Positions 18,445-27,078 of a stretch of 64,000 nt of DNA are shown one piece after another. Every line of letters starts with the position of its first letter. Positions within the stretch are counted from its first letter, which is position 1. The DNA comes from Loktanella sp. Its GTDB lineage: Bacteria > Pseudomonadota > Alphaproteobacteria > Rhodobacterales > Rhodobacteraceae. The notes below the pieces were generated by a model. The model did not search any database, was not told the origin of the DNA, and saw only the letters and a program-made list of their open reading frames with translations. The stretch covers positions 1-64,000 of the forward strand of contig JAIBDT010000008.1 of NCBI GenBank assembly GCA_024686085.1, read 5' to 3'. Position numbers and translations under genes: made by a program.

Positions 18445-18583
18445 AGCAGCACCTCCAGCAAAATTTTGAACCTTCCAACAACACATAACAGGTCTTTCAC
18501 ACGCTAGGATTGATCCACATCAACGTGGCCAGCCGAGGTCTATGCTTGGGTTGTCTGGCGACGAAATGCAAAAGGGGTTCAAC

Positions 18584-20185
18584 ATGACCGACATCAAAAT
18601 TAAATTCTGCGGCGCGGCCGGACACGTCACAGGGTCCTGCTATCTTTTGCAAACCCCCCAAAGCACATTCTTGGTCGATTGCGGCCTGTTTCAAGGGTCC
18701 AAAAAAGTCAGGGCGCTGAACTATGAACCTTTCCCCTTCCAACCGCAGGACGTCGATTTTGTGCTGCAAACCCATGCGCATATTGACCACTCGGGGCAAC
18801 TGCCCAAGCTGACGTCGACGGGCTTTAAGGGAAAGATTTTTGCGACCGAAGGGACGCGGGATTTACTGACCTTCATGCTGCCCGACAGTGGCTATATCCA
18901 AGAAATGGAAGTCGAACATCGCAACCGTCGCAATCAGCGGCGGGGGAAACCTGAAGTCGCGCCCATCTACACCCGCAAGGACGCAGAGGACTGTTTGGCT
19001 CATATCGTGGCCTTGGATTACGAAGACTGGGTGCAGGTCGGACCAGACGTCCGCGCACGGTTCTGGAACGCGGGGCACATCCTCGGGTCCGCCTCAATCG
19101 AGGTCGAAATCGACCAAGAAGATGCACCAGCACTGCGGCTTTTGTTTTCGGGCGACATCGGACCTGACAATAAACTTTTCCATCCCGACCCCGACGCGCC
19201 AGCCGACTTTGACTACGTCATCTCGGAATCGACCTACGGGAACCGAGAGCGGCCAGAAACATCGGTAGATGCGCGCCGGGCCGCACTGCAAACCGAGGTC
19301 GCCCGTGCGCTGGCAGGCGACGGCATGTTGCTGATCCCCGTCTTTGCGGTCGAACGGACACAAGAACTGATCACTGACATTCTGGCGCTGCAAAAAGCGG
19401 GTGACATTCCAAGCGCGCCAATCTTTCTCGACTCGCCATTGGCGATCCGTGTCACCAGAGTTTTTCAAAAACACAGCGGTGATTTAGAAGACCTCAGCGT
19501 CAGTCCACAGCTTTTGAATAGCCCGCAACTTCATCCCACCCAGACGACCGATGAAAGCAAAAGCATCGCAAAGATAACCGGTGGGGCGATCATTCTTGCG
19601 GCAAGTGGGATGTGTGACGCGGGCCGCATCCGGCACCACCTCAAGCAATGGCTCTGGCAGGAAAAAGCCACCGTTTTGTTTGTCGGCTATCAGGCGCAAG
19701 GCAGCATGGGACGTCGCATCAGCGAAGGTGCAAAACGCGTGACGATCCAAGGCGAGGACATCAAGATCAACGCAAAAATCCGCAAACTCGATGCCTATTC
19801 GGGACACGCAGATGGGGCCGAATTGGCGAGTTGGATTTCAGAACGCAAACCGATCCAAAAGGCGCTGATCCTGACACATGGCGAAGAAGACCAGATGGAC
19901 GCATTGCATGATAAAGTCATCGCACTTGGGATCGACGCCCGTCGGATCGTGATGCCTGCACTGGACGACGAAATGGTCTTGTCGGCGGCGGGTAGTCTGA
20001 CCCTTGTCCCTGCGCAAGAACAACGCGTCAAACCCGCCAAACCAAAGTCCCCCGATTGGGACAATGACCTTGCCGAACTGGTCAACGCGGTCAGAGACGG
20101 TTTTCACGCCGCCGCCGACGATAAGGCGCGCGCGGTATTTGTGCGTCAGCTTCGCAAATCGCTGGACCTCGACAAAGCGGGCTAG
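18584..20185 (+). CDS. MBL-fold RNA exonuclease, beta-CASP family
   Basis: A 533-residue cytoplasmic metallo-beta-lactamase/beta-CASP protein of the YSH1/CPSF-73-like group, expected to process RNA. Zn ligands are seen in THAHIDHSG, NAGHILGSASIEV and LFSGDIGPD, the beta-CASP part has GMLLIPVFAVERTQEL, SGMCDAGRIRHHLKQW and FVGYQAQGSMGRRI, and a terminal SGHADGAELASW and LTHGEEDQMDAL. The start ATG at 18584 has an AAGGGG ribosome site upstream. Divergent from the pentaheme/nqr operon. Native RNA substrate unknown. Confidence 0.9.
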   Translation: MTDIKIKFCGAAGHVTGSCYLLQTPQSTFLVDCGLFQGSKKVRALNYEPFPFQPQDVDFVLQTHAHIDHSGQLPKLTSTGFKGKIFATEGTRDLLTFMLPDSGYIQEMEVEHRNRRNQRRGKPEVAPIYTRKDAEDCLAHIVALDYEDWVQVGPDVRARFWNAGHILGSASIEVEIDQEDAPALRLLFSGDIGPDNKLFHPDPDAPADFDYVISESTYGNRERPETSVDARRAALQTEVARALAGDGMLLIPVFAVERTQELITDILALQKAGDIPSAPIFLDSPLAIRVTRVFQKHSGDLEDLSVSPQLLNSPQLHPTQTTDESKSIAKITGGAIILAASGMCDAGRIRHHLKQWLWQEKATVLFVGYQAQGSMGRRISEGAKRVTIQGEDIKINAKIRKLDAYSGHADGAELASWISERKPIQKALILTHGEEDQMDALHDKVIALGIDARRIVMPALDDEMVLSAAGSLTLVPAQEQRVKPAKPKSPDWDNDLAELVNAVRDGFHAAADDKARAVFVRQLRKSLDLDKAG

Positions 20186-20203
20186 GCGCAAAATGCAGGC
20201 ACC

Positions 20204-21214
20204 CTAGGGCGACATACTTGTCATACTGATCCTCTTGACCCGCTTGTCCTGCCCAAACGAGATCACGGCATACCAGGCAGCATAACTCCGCCGATCAGTC
20301 GCGCAGGACAGCATCGCAAACCTGTCCGCCGTCGGGGCCTCGCCGCTTGGGACACGGCCCAGAATACGGATCACCTCGCCACGGCTCAGGCCCACCTTCA
20401 GGCCAGAAGGCATCTGCCATTTGTGTTCGGTCGACTGCATGTCCGTCACCACACCACGTAGAACATCAATGCGCAGACCAATAAGATCCAAGCGGTCAAT
20501 CTCGACGCCGCTGCTTGTGATCTCTCCAGTCCGCTCGGGCGTCCCCAACTTGCCCAGCCTGTCCATCGGATCAGCCATCTGCATACCAGCAAACACGAAC
20601 TCAGCCGCAGGCAGGCATTCCTCAAGAACGCCATTGTATTCCTCATCCCGCATGATCGGATCTGGGGCATCGGTAAGCGTTGGCATCCATGTCTCGGACG
20701 CAGAATCCCACGTCAAACCCGCGTTCATTTTGGCGTCATGAATCCCGCCACCAAAACCATAGCTGACCGTGTCTGGGATACATTCAAGGCGACTTAATTT
20801 CTCACCGTTTTTTGCGACGTCAATCCAGCCCAGATGACGCGGGCCCAGCGCCATTTCCTCATCCGAAAACGGGCGGTCAAATCCACCCATCACCTCATAA
20901 CTATAATCACCATTATAAAACGTGACGCTTTCTGTGATCGCTTTGCCAAGACCGTTCCACCCAGCAAAATCGACGCGTTCAATCGTCTCGGTCAGTACCA
21001 GTTCAGGCGGCCCGCCAATTGGGCCATACGCATAACGCGCAACCTGATCGTCAAAGCAGACAAACACCTCCGTACTGCGGCCCGCGATCTGGCAAGACGT
21101 AAACGGCTCTTGGCCCTGCGGACAGTCCGCATAAGCGGCACCAGCCGCTAAAACGTGCAAAACGACCACGCCAATTCCGAAATACTGTCCCAATACTCGA
21201 ACCCCTGCGCTCAT
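20204..21214 (-). CDS. secreted hypothetical protein, 336 aa
   Basis: It has a signal peptide (VLGQYFGIGVVVLHVLAAGAAYA) and a mature part starting DCPQGQEPFTSCQIAGRSTEVFVCFDDQVARYAYGP, a block seen in Rhodobacteraceae proteins of unknown role. Later there is FYNGDYSYEVMGGF and, near the C terminus, LKVGLSRGEVIRILGR, which resembles a SmpA/BamE-like domain. Several cysteines could form disulfides. It is convergent with the beta-CASP gene and lies upstream of the FAD/GcvT gene on the other side. No function claimed. Confidence 0.65.
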   Translation of the reverse strand: MSAGVRVLGQYFGIGVVVLHVLAAGAAYADCPQGQEPFTSCQIAGRSTEVFVCFDDQVARYAYGPIGGPPELVLTETIERVDFAGWNGLGKAITESVTFYNGDYSYEVMGGFDRPFSDEEMALGPRHLGWIDVAKNGEKLSRLECIPDTVSYGFGGGIHDAKMNAGLTWDSASETWMPTLTDAPDPIMRDEEYNGVLEECLPAAEFVFAGMQMADPMDRLGKLGTPERTGEITSSGVEIDRLDLIGLRIDVLRGVVTDMQSTEHKWQMPSGLKVGLSRGEVIRILGRVPSGEAPTADRFAMLSCATDRRSYAAWYAVISFGQDKRVKRISMTSMSP

Positions 21215-21255
21215 CAATCACGCAACGATGAACAGGTTCGATTTCAAAGTCTACC

Positions 21256-23724
21256 TCAGCTGCGCATATTGGCCCCGTTGGCATCATATATCGGACCACC
21301 CAGAACCTCGGCGTCATAAAACTCACCCAAGATTTCGACCTGCAACTTTGTGCCCGCCACCGCATTCTCGGCCGAGACATAGCCCATCGCCATGGACATC
21401 CCCGACCGATGACCAAACCCGCCAGAAGACACATAACCAACAGCCGCGCCATCCTTCAGGATCGCCTCGTCATTGCTGACGTCGATGCCGTCCACGTCAA
21501 TGGTCATCGTGACCAGCTTTTGCGCAGGACGAGCATCGCGAATGGCTTGCGTCGCCTCTTTCCCAACAAAGTCCTTCTTCCAGTTGATAAACGCATCCAT
21601 GCCACTTGCGACCGCATCAAAATCGGGGCGGAATTCCAGCGTCCAAACGCCCCAGCCCTTTTCCAACCGCATCGACATCAACGCCCGCGCACCATACCAG
21701 CGATACCCCAGATCAGCGCCCGCCTCTTCAATCGCCGTGGCCAGACGCAACAGGTATTGCGGCTTGCAGTAAATCTCGTAGCCCAACTCGCCCGAGAAAC
21801 TGATGCGGCTCAAAATGACAGGCACGTCGCCCACAAACGTCTGGCGCAGATCACGGAACTTGAACGCCGTGTCAGACACATCATCGCGGGTAATACGGGA
21901 TAGCAGCACGCGCGACTTGGGGCCAGACAAAGCAATCCCATGCCAGTCGTCACTGACATTCTGGTAGGTCACATCAGTAGGCAGGTCCTTTTCGAACCAG
22001 CGGCGATGCGCTTCTTGCATGGCCCCCGATCCGAACAACATAAAGTGGTCATCGCCCAAACAGGCCACAGTCAAATCGCCATACAACTTGCCCTTTGGCG
22101 TTAGCATAGGGGTCAGGGTCAAACGGCCGGCCTTTGGCACATACCCCGCCAGTGTTTTGTCCAGATAAGCCCGTGCACCCGCGCCCTTGAATTCGTGCTT
22201 GGCAAAGTTGGCGATCTCGATCCCGCCCACGGCCCCTTGCACCGCTTTGACCTCACGCGCGACGTATTCATGGGACCGGTTGCGCTCGAACGTCGGCGTC
22301 TCATGGGCATCCTCAGGGCCATCCGCGAACCATAGCGCGTTCTCCAGACCAAAGCCTTGGCCCATCCGCGCACCTTTCGCGACCAACCGGTCATAGAGCG
22401 CCGTAGTTTTCTGCATCCGCCCTTTCGGCAGCGTCTCGTTGGGGAAGGTCATCACAAAGCGACGCTCGTAGTTTTCGGTCGATTTGATCGTGCCCCAATC
22501 GGGCGTCGCAAATTCACCAAAGCGCGCCACATCCATCGCCCAAACATCAATCGAGGGCTCGCCGTCAATCATCCATTCGGCCATCGTCAGCCCGACACCG
22601 CCACCCTGACAAAAACCTGCCATGACGCCCACGGCGACCCAGTAATTCTTCATGCCCGGAACAGGGCCAATCATCGGGTTGCCATCAGGGCCAAAGGTGA
22701 ACGGGCCGTTGATCATGTCCTTGATCCCCGCTTCGCCAATCGCAGGAATACGCTCGAACGACATCTCCAGACGGTCAGCAATACGGTCAAGATCAGGCTG
22801 CAACAACTCATGGCCAAAGGTCCACGGTGTGCCGCCCACCTTCCAAGGGGTGCCCTTCGGCTCGTAAGTGCCCAGCAGCATGCCTTGCCGTTCTTGGCGG
22901 AAATAGATGTTGGCCTCGTAATCAATCCCGGCAGGCAAACGACCCGCCTCGCCCATGCTTTCCATACGCTCTGCGATCAGGGGGATTTTGTCGGTGATCA
23001 GATAGTGATGCTCCATCGGCTGCACAGGCAGATTGACGCCCGACATCTGACCCACTTCACGGGCCCACAGACCACCGCAATTCACGATCTGCTCGGCATT
23101 GATCTGACCCTTTGGCGTGGTCAAATCCCAAGACCCGTCAGGGCGCTGCGATATCGCCGTGACACCGCAATGGGTGAAATACTGCGCGCCATGCACACGG
23201 GCGGCCTTGGCAAAGGCGTAAGTGGCACCGGACGGATCAAGGTCCCCATCTTGGTCATCCCACAACGCGGCATGATAATGCTTGGGATCAATCAGCGGAT
23301 GACGCTCGGCCAGTTCTTTGGGGCTGATAAACTCTTGGTTCAGGCCCATATAGCGGGCCTTGGACCGCTCGCGCTTCAGGTAATCATACCATTCCTTTGT
23401 AGAGGCTGCATAAAACCCGCCCGTAATATGCAGGCCCACAGAATGGCCCGACAATTCCTCGATCTCTTTATACAGATCAATGGTATAGCTCTGCAGACGG
23501 CTGATATTCGGATCAGACGAAATCGTATGAATTTGACCAGCGGCATGCCAGCTAGACCCCGACGTCAGCTCGTTACGCTCCAACAAGACAACATCTTTCC
23601 AGCCGAACTTTGCAAGATGGAACAGGATCGAACAGCCAACCACACCGCCGCCGATCACCACTACCTTTGCGTGGGACGGAAGCGGCTTGCCTGTGGCAGT
23701 TTCATCATTTTGAATCTCGGGCAT
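21256..23724 (-). CDS. FAD-dependent oxidoreductase with GcvT domain (dimethylglycine/sarcosine dehydrogenase-like), copy 1
   Basis: An 822-residue fused protein. Residues 1 to about 400 form a DAO-type FAD domain (KVVVIGGGVVGCSILFHLAKFGWKDVVLLERNELTSGSSWHAAG, in which the His of WHAAG is the expected covalent FAD site); the C-terminal half is a GcvT/aminomethyltransferase domain (DVSDTAFKFRDLRQTF, FSGELGYEIY). Such enzymes oxidatively demethylate dimethylglycine, sarcosine or relatives, passing the methyl to tetrahydrofolate. Exact substrate is not evident. It is divergent from a LysR gene, a likely regulator. Two more paralogues lie at 31-38 kb. Confidence 0.88.
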   Translation of the reverse strand: MPEIQNDETATGKPLPSHAKVVVIGGGVVGCSILFHLAKFGWKDVVLLERNELTSGSSWHAAGQIHTISSDPNISRLQSYTIDLYKEIEELSGHSVGLHITGGFYAASTKEWYDYLKRERSKARYMGLNQEFISPKELAERHPLIDPKHYHAALWDDQDGDLDPSGATYAFAKAARVHGAQYFTHCGVTAISQRPDGSWDLTTPKGQINAEQIVNCGGLWAREVGQMSGVNLPVQPMEHHYLITDKIPLIAERMESMGEAGRLPAGIDYEANIYFRQERQGMLLGTYEPKGTPWKVGGTPWTFGHELLQPDLDRIADRLEMSFERIPAIGEAGIKDMINGPFTFGPDGNPMIGPVPGMKNYWVAVGVMAGFCQGGGVGLTMAEWMIDGEPSIDVWAMDVARFGEFATPDWGTIKSTENYERRFVMTFPNETLPKGRMQKTTALYDRLVAKGARMGQGFGLENALWFADGPEDAHETPTFERNRSHEYVAREVKAVQGAVGGIEIANFAKHEFKGAGARAYLDKTLAGYVPKAGRLTLTPMLTPKGKLYGDLTVACLGDDHFMLFGSGAMQEAHRRWFEKDLPTDVTYQNVSDDWHGIALSGPKSRVLLSRITRDDVSDTAFKFRDLRQTFVGDVPVILSRISFSGELGYEIYCKPQYLLRLATAIEEAGADLGYRWYGARALMSMRLEKGWGVWTLEFRPDFDAVASGMDAFINWKKDFVGKEATQAIRDARPAQKLVTMTIDVDGIDVSNDEAILKDGAAVGYVSSGGFGHRSGMSMAMGYVSAENAVAGTKLQVEILGEFYDAEVLGGPIYDANGANMRS

Positions 23725-23815
23725 CGGTAGCCTCCTGAATTAAGTGGCAAGCGGTGCGCCCGCGACCTTTCCGTACAAATCCTACCCACAATCTATGGCA
23801 CTGTGACGCTTGATA

Positions 23816-23832
23816 ATTCCAATGCTTTGAAT
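23816..23832. promoter_or_regulatory. possible LysR-type operator (T-N11-A)
   Basis: ATTC (23816-23819), 9 bases, then GAAT (23829-23832) forms an inverted repeat with the T-N11-A spacing of LysR sites, in the 119-bp divergent gap between the FAD/GcvT gene and the LysR gene, 12 bp before the LysR start. The match is short, so this is tentative. Confidence 0.35.
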
Positions 23833-23843
23833 AATGTCAGCTT

Positions 23844-24770
23844 ATGCAAAAACTCTGGTCCCAACTGTCCTCGCCTCGCCATCTCGTTGTATTCGAGACC
23901 GCCGCACGAACGGGATCATTCACGCTGGCCGCACAAGAATTAAACGTGCAGCAACCCTCGGTCAGCGCGTCGATCAAACAGTTAGAGACATCATTAGGCG
24001 TGCAATTGTTCCAACGCAGCCACCGTAAGATAACGCTGACAAATGCAGGCAGCCGCCTTTTTGCCGACGTCACGCGGGCGTTTGATCAGTTGGCGCAATC
24101 GGCCTCGGCCATCCAGCAATTCGCAAGCAACGACCACGTCACGCTCAGCGCGTCCTCTGCGTTCAACAACTACTGGATGCTGCCGCTGATCGCATCATTT
24201 CAACAAGCAAACCCCGACATCGACCTGCGCCTGCAATCCAGCGACCGCGAACCCGACCTGAACGGTGAGACAATCAGTCTCGCGATCAGGCTTGGCACCG
24301 GAGACTGGGCCGATTGCGATAGCCAGTTGATCGCAGACGAGGTCATTTACCCCATCGCATCACCACGCGTCATGGCCGCCGCCGTGACCCTGCACACTGT
24401 GCCAGACCTGCGGCAACAACGCCTGATCCATCTAGAAGAACCCATTCGCGCGCGCCCGTCGTGGCAGCAATGGTTCAACGCATTCGGAGTGTCCGAGCTA
24501 CCACCGCGCAGCGGGCTGCGGCTCAATGACTATGCGCTCGTGCTACAGGCCGCGATGGCGGGCGAAGGCTTTGCCTTCGGCTGGCACCATCTGGTTGACC
24601 CACTTGTGCAACAAGGGATGCTCGCGGCACGACCCGAATGGACATGGAAGACGGGCAAAGGGATCTATCTGGTCTGGTCAAAAAGCCGACCACTGACGCC
24701 AAAAGCGCAAATCGTACGCGACTGGATGTTGTCAATACGGCCACCCAGTTGCGACCATCAAGATACGTGA
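23844..24770 (+). CDS. LysR-family transcriptional regulator (GcvA-like)
   Basis: A 308-residue regulator. The N terminus is a winged helix-turn-helix (FETAARTGSFTLAAQELNVQQPSVSASIKQLETSLGVQLFQRSHRKITLTNAG), followed by the usual substrate-binding domain (FNNYWMLPLIASFQQANPDIDLRL, ISLAIRLGTGDW). GcvA-type members have this ISLAIRxGxGxW pattern. It is divergent from the FAD/GcvT oxidoreductase and followed within 10 bp by a ProC-like gene, both candidate targets. No clear ribosome site precedes the ATG. Confidence 0.9.
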   Translation: MQKLWSQLSSPRHLVVFETAARTGSFTLAAQELNVQQPSVSASIKQLETSLGVQLFQRSHRKITLTNAGSRLFADVTRAFDQLAQSASAIQQFASNDHVTLSASSAFNNYWMLPLIASFQQANPDIDLRLQSSDREPDLNGETISLAIRLGTGDWADCDSQLIADEVIYPIASPRVMAAAVTLHTVPDLRQQRLIHLEEPIRARPSWQQWFNAFGVSELPPRSGLRLNDYALVLQAAMAGEGFAFGWHHLVDPLVQQGMLAARPEWTWKTGKGIYLVWSKSRPLTPKAQIVRDWMLSIRPPSCDHQDT

Positions 24771-24780
24771 AAGGAACGAC

Positions 24781-25506
24781 ATGCAAATAGGCGTCATCGG
24801 ATGTGGAACAATCGCAAGCGCCGTGGTCCACGGGATCGCGGGCGACAGCCACCAGATCACTCTCTCACAAAGAAGCAGCCGCTTCACCGCCCCGCTTGCC
24901 GCAGCCTATGACAACGTCCAAATCGCGGACAATCAGGGCGTCATAGACGCCAGCGATGTTGTGTTTTTGGGGCTGATGTCAGACATCGCAAGCGCAGTCT
25001 TGGACACCCTCACCTTCCGCAAAGACCAAAGGATCATCACCTTCATGGCGGGCGCAACGCTGGCCGAAGTCGACGCCATGGTGCGCCCCGCCCGCGCCAC
25101 CGCGATCATGATGCCATTCCCCGGAATTGCGCAGGGCGGAACGCCGATCATGATGCAAGGCGATACCGAACTGGTCGGCCAAATCTTCGGGGGGCGCAAC
25201 AGCATCTTGCCCGTGAACGACGCAGGGGAAATGGACGCCTATCTCTGCGCCCAAGCGGTGCTATCGCCCGTCGCACGTATGGTCGCGGATGCAGCGGACT
25301 GGCTCGGCGAACGGGTCGCCGACAAAGCCCAAGCCGAGGCATTTCTGCGGACCCTGATCGCCTCAAACCTGTCAAATATGCCTTGCGAAACATTGATAGA
25401 GGCACTTAACACGCCGCAAGGCTACAACCAGCGACTGCGGCTGCATATGGAAGACAGCGGGATGGGTAATACGCTCAAGGCAGGGCTCGACAAAATGGCC
25501 GACTGA
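24781..25506 (+). CDS. pyrroline-5-carboxylate reductase-like NAD(P) enzyme
   Basis: A 241-residue protein of the ProC fold, shorter than typical ProC (about 270). It starts with a dinucleotide motif (IGVIGCGTIASAVVHGI), has VVFLGLMSDIASAVL and FMAGATLAEVDAMVR, and the PFPGIAQGGTPIMM stretch typical of the family, with a C-terminal helical dimerisation part. AAAGGAACGAC precedes the ATG. It follows the LysR gene by 10 bp. A role in proline synthesis is not assured; it may reduce another imino acid linked to the neighbouring amine metabolism. Confidence 0.8.
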   Translation: MQIGVIGCGTIASAVVHGIAGDSHQITLSQRSSRFTAPLAAAYDNVQIADNQGVIDASDVVFLGLMSDIASAVLDTLTFRKDQRIITFMAGATLAEVDAMVRPARATAIMMPFPGIAQGGTPIMMQGDTELVGQIFGGRNSILPVNDAGEMDAYLCAQAVLSPVARMVADAADWLGERVADKAQAEAFLRTLIASNLSNMPCETLIEALNTPQGYNQRLRLHMEDSGMGNTLKAGLDKMAD

Positions 25507-25519
25507 CGTTCACCTACGC

Positions 25520-25957
25520 TCAGGCAGAAAACTTGTATTCAATCGCAGAAAACGCGTCTTCTCCGAAACCATAAGCGAACTTCAAACCCTCCGCGCCCGC
25601 GCGCACACCGTGCTCCACATTGCCTGGAACGAAAACCGCCGAACCGGGTGAAATGTGATGCGGCTGGCCATCCAGTGTCACAACGCCAGACCCCGAAAGG
25701 CAAAAGTAAAACTCTGGCGGCGCGTGGCGGTGCAGGTGCAAAACACCGTTTGCAGGGAACGTCGCGATCCCCAAAACCAATCCGGTAGAGGCCGTCTTGT
25801 CACCCGAAATCAATGTTTGCCATGTCACATCCCCAAACGCGGGATCAAACCCACCTTCAATCGGCTGGTCGTCCACCAACGTCACAAATCCAGCGGTGTT
25901 ATCGTTTGCTGCAACTGGCTCAAAGACAGCGGCGTCGATCATAGGGGATATAGGCAT
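25520..25957 (-). CDS. dddW: cupin protein, probable DMSP lyase DddW
   Basis: A 145-residue single-domain cupin from the ATG at 25957 (GGAG 9 nt upstream; an in-frame TTG at 25972 would add 5 residues). The metal-site motif is LHLHRHAPPEFYF, with His76, His78, Glu82, Tyr84 and, 34 residues after the Glu, His116 in PGNVEHGVRAG. Ruegeria pomeroyi DddW uses His81/His83/Glu87/Tyr89/His121, the same spacing, and its gene is also divergent from a LysR gene, as here. DddW cleaves dimethylsulfoniopropionate to acrylate and dimethyl sulfide. Spacing of this kind is shared by many cupins, so the call is probable rather than proven. Confidence 0.5.
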   Translation of the reverse strand: MPISPMIDAAVFEPVAANDNTAGFVTLVDDQPIEGGFDPAFGDVTWQTLISGDKTASTGLVLGIATFPANGVLHLHRHAPPEFYFCLSGSGVVTLDGQPHHISPGSAVFVPGNVEHGVRAGAEGLKFAYGFGEDAFSAIEYKFSA

Positions 25958-26073
25958 CAGGCAGGTCTCCAAGGTTTAGCGTTGCAGTGTTGCCGCTAGA
26001 TATCGGGCACTTCTGGTCAAAACAAAAACGATGAAATATACAATCTATAGGCAAATAAATTTGGTGATAGATC

Positions 26074-26973
26074 ATGCTGGATAAACACATCAATCTCACT
26101 TGGCTGCGGACCTTCGAGGCCGCCGCGCGACACTTGAATTTCACCGAAACCGCAGCCGAACTTGGCCTGACCCAAACCGCAGTCAGCCTGCACATTCGAT
26201 CCCTCGAAGAACGGCTCGGAAACCGCCTGTTTCACCGCCGCGCGCGTCATTTGTCACTGACCGAAATCGGACAGGCCTATGTGCCCACGGTCAGACAATC
26301 CCTGTCTGACATCAGCCTTGCCACAACCAGTCTTTTTGGGTCCGCAACCAGCCGGATGATCACGCTCAAGGCACCGATCTCGACCTCCGCCCTGTGGCTG
26401 GCACCGCGCTTGCCAAAATTCAAAGACCTCCACCCTGATATCGCGTTTCGCCTCGTCTCCAACATTTGGACTGACGCGACGGGATTTGATGACGTGGACG
26501 TCGAATTGCGCGTTGGACGTGGCGACTGGACCGACACGCCTTCGGAAAAACTATCCGATGAGGACATCGTTCCAATCTGCAGCATCAACCAACGGCACAA
26601 CGCGCCAAAACTCAGCGACCTGCTCAAAGGGCCGCTTATTCGAATTCTGGGCCAAGAGGCAGACTGGGGCCGATACTTTGCCGCCCATGACCTCGTCATG
26701 CCAACAGACGTACCCGAATATTTCGTTGATACCATGACGGCAGCGATTGAACTGGCAGCAACGGGTGGTGGCTACGCGGTCATCATCAAGCGGCTGGTGG
26801 ATATGGCAAACGCAGCACATCCACGCGTTCTTATCGCCGGAGACCCGATCCCGATTCCGAACGGGCACTACCTCATGCGACCACGGTCGAAACGATCCAA
26901 ACGGCCCGAAGTACTACTATTCGAGAACTGGCTGCGCGAAGAATTTTCAACCGACACCACGCCAGATGCCTAG
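26074..26973 (+). CDS. LysR-family regulator divergent from the DddW-like cupin
   Basis: A 299-residue LysR protein: HTH (LTWLRTFEAAARHLNFTETAAELGLTQTAVSLHIRSLEERLGNRLFHRRARHLSLTEIG) and a GcvA-type substrate domain (STSALWLAPRLPKFKDLHPDIAFRLV, VELRVGRGDWTD). It is divergent from the cupin gene across about 115 bp; in the known dddW locus such a regulator mediates induction by DMSP. An inverted repeat ATCTAT (26043-26048) / ATAGAT (26067-26072) lies immediately before the start codon and might be a site, though it is weak evidence. Confidence 0.88.
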   Translation: MLDKHINLTWLRTFEAAARHLNFTETAAELGLTQTAVSLHIRSLEERLGNRLFHRRARHLSLTEIGQAYVPTVRQSLSDISLATTSLFGSATSRMITLKAPISTSALWLAPRLPKFKDLHPDIAFRLVSNIWTDATGFDDVDVELRVGRGDWTDTPSEKLSDEDIVPICSINQRHNAPKLSDLLKGPLIRILGQEADWGRYFAAHDLVMPTDVPEYFVDTMTAAIELAATGGGYAVIIKRLVDMANAAHPRVLIAGDPIPIPNGHYLMRPRSKRSKRPEVLLFENWLREEFSTDTTPDA

Positions 26974-27078
26974 GTCACGCCCCCACACCGCGAAAATCAG
27001 CCGCATCAAAATGACACGCTATTCCGTGTCGGCAGAAAATACGTTAGATCAAACCAATCTAATGCAAGGAGCCTCCCC

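Noticed and set aside
23725-23843. Glycine riboswitch upstream of the FAD/GcvT gene
   Set aside because: The 119-bp gap is too short and lacks the conserved glycine-riboswitch core; I saw only a LysR-like site.
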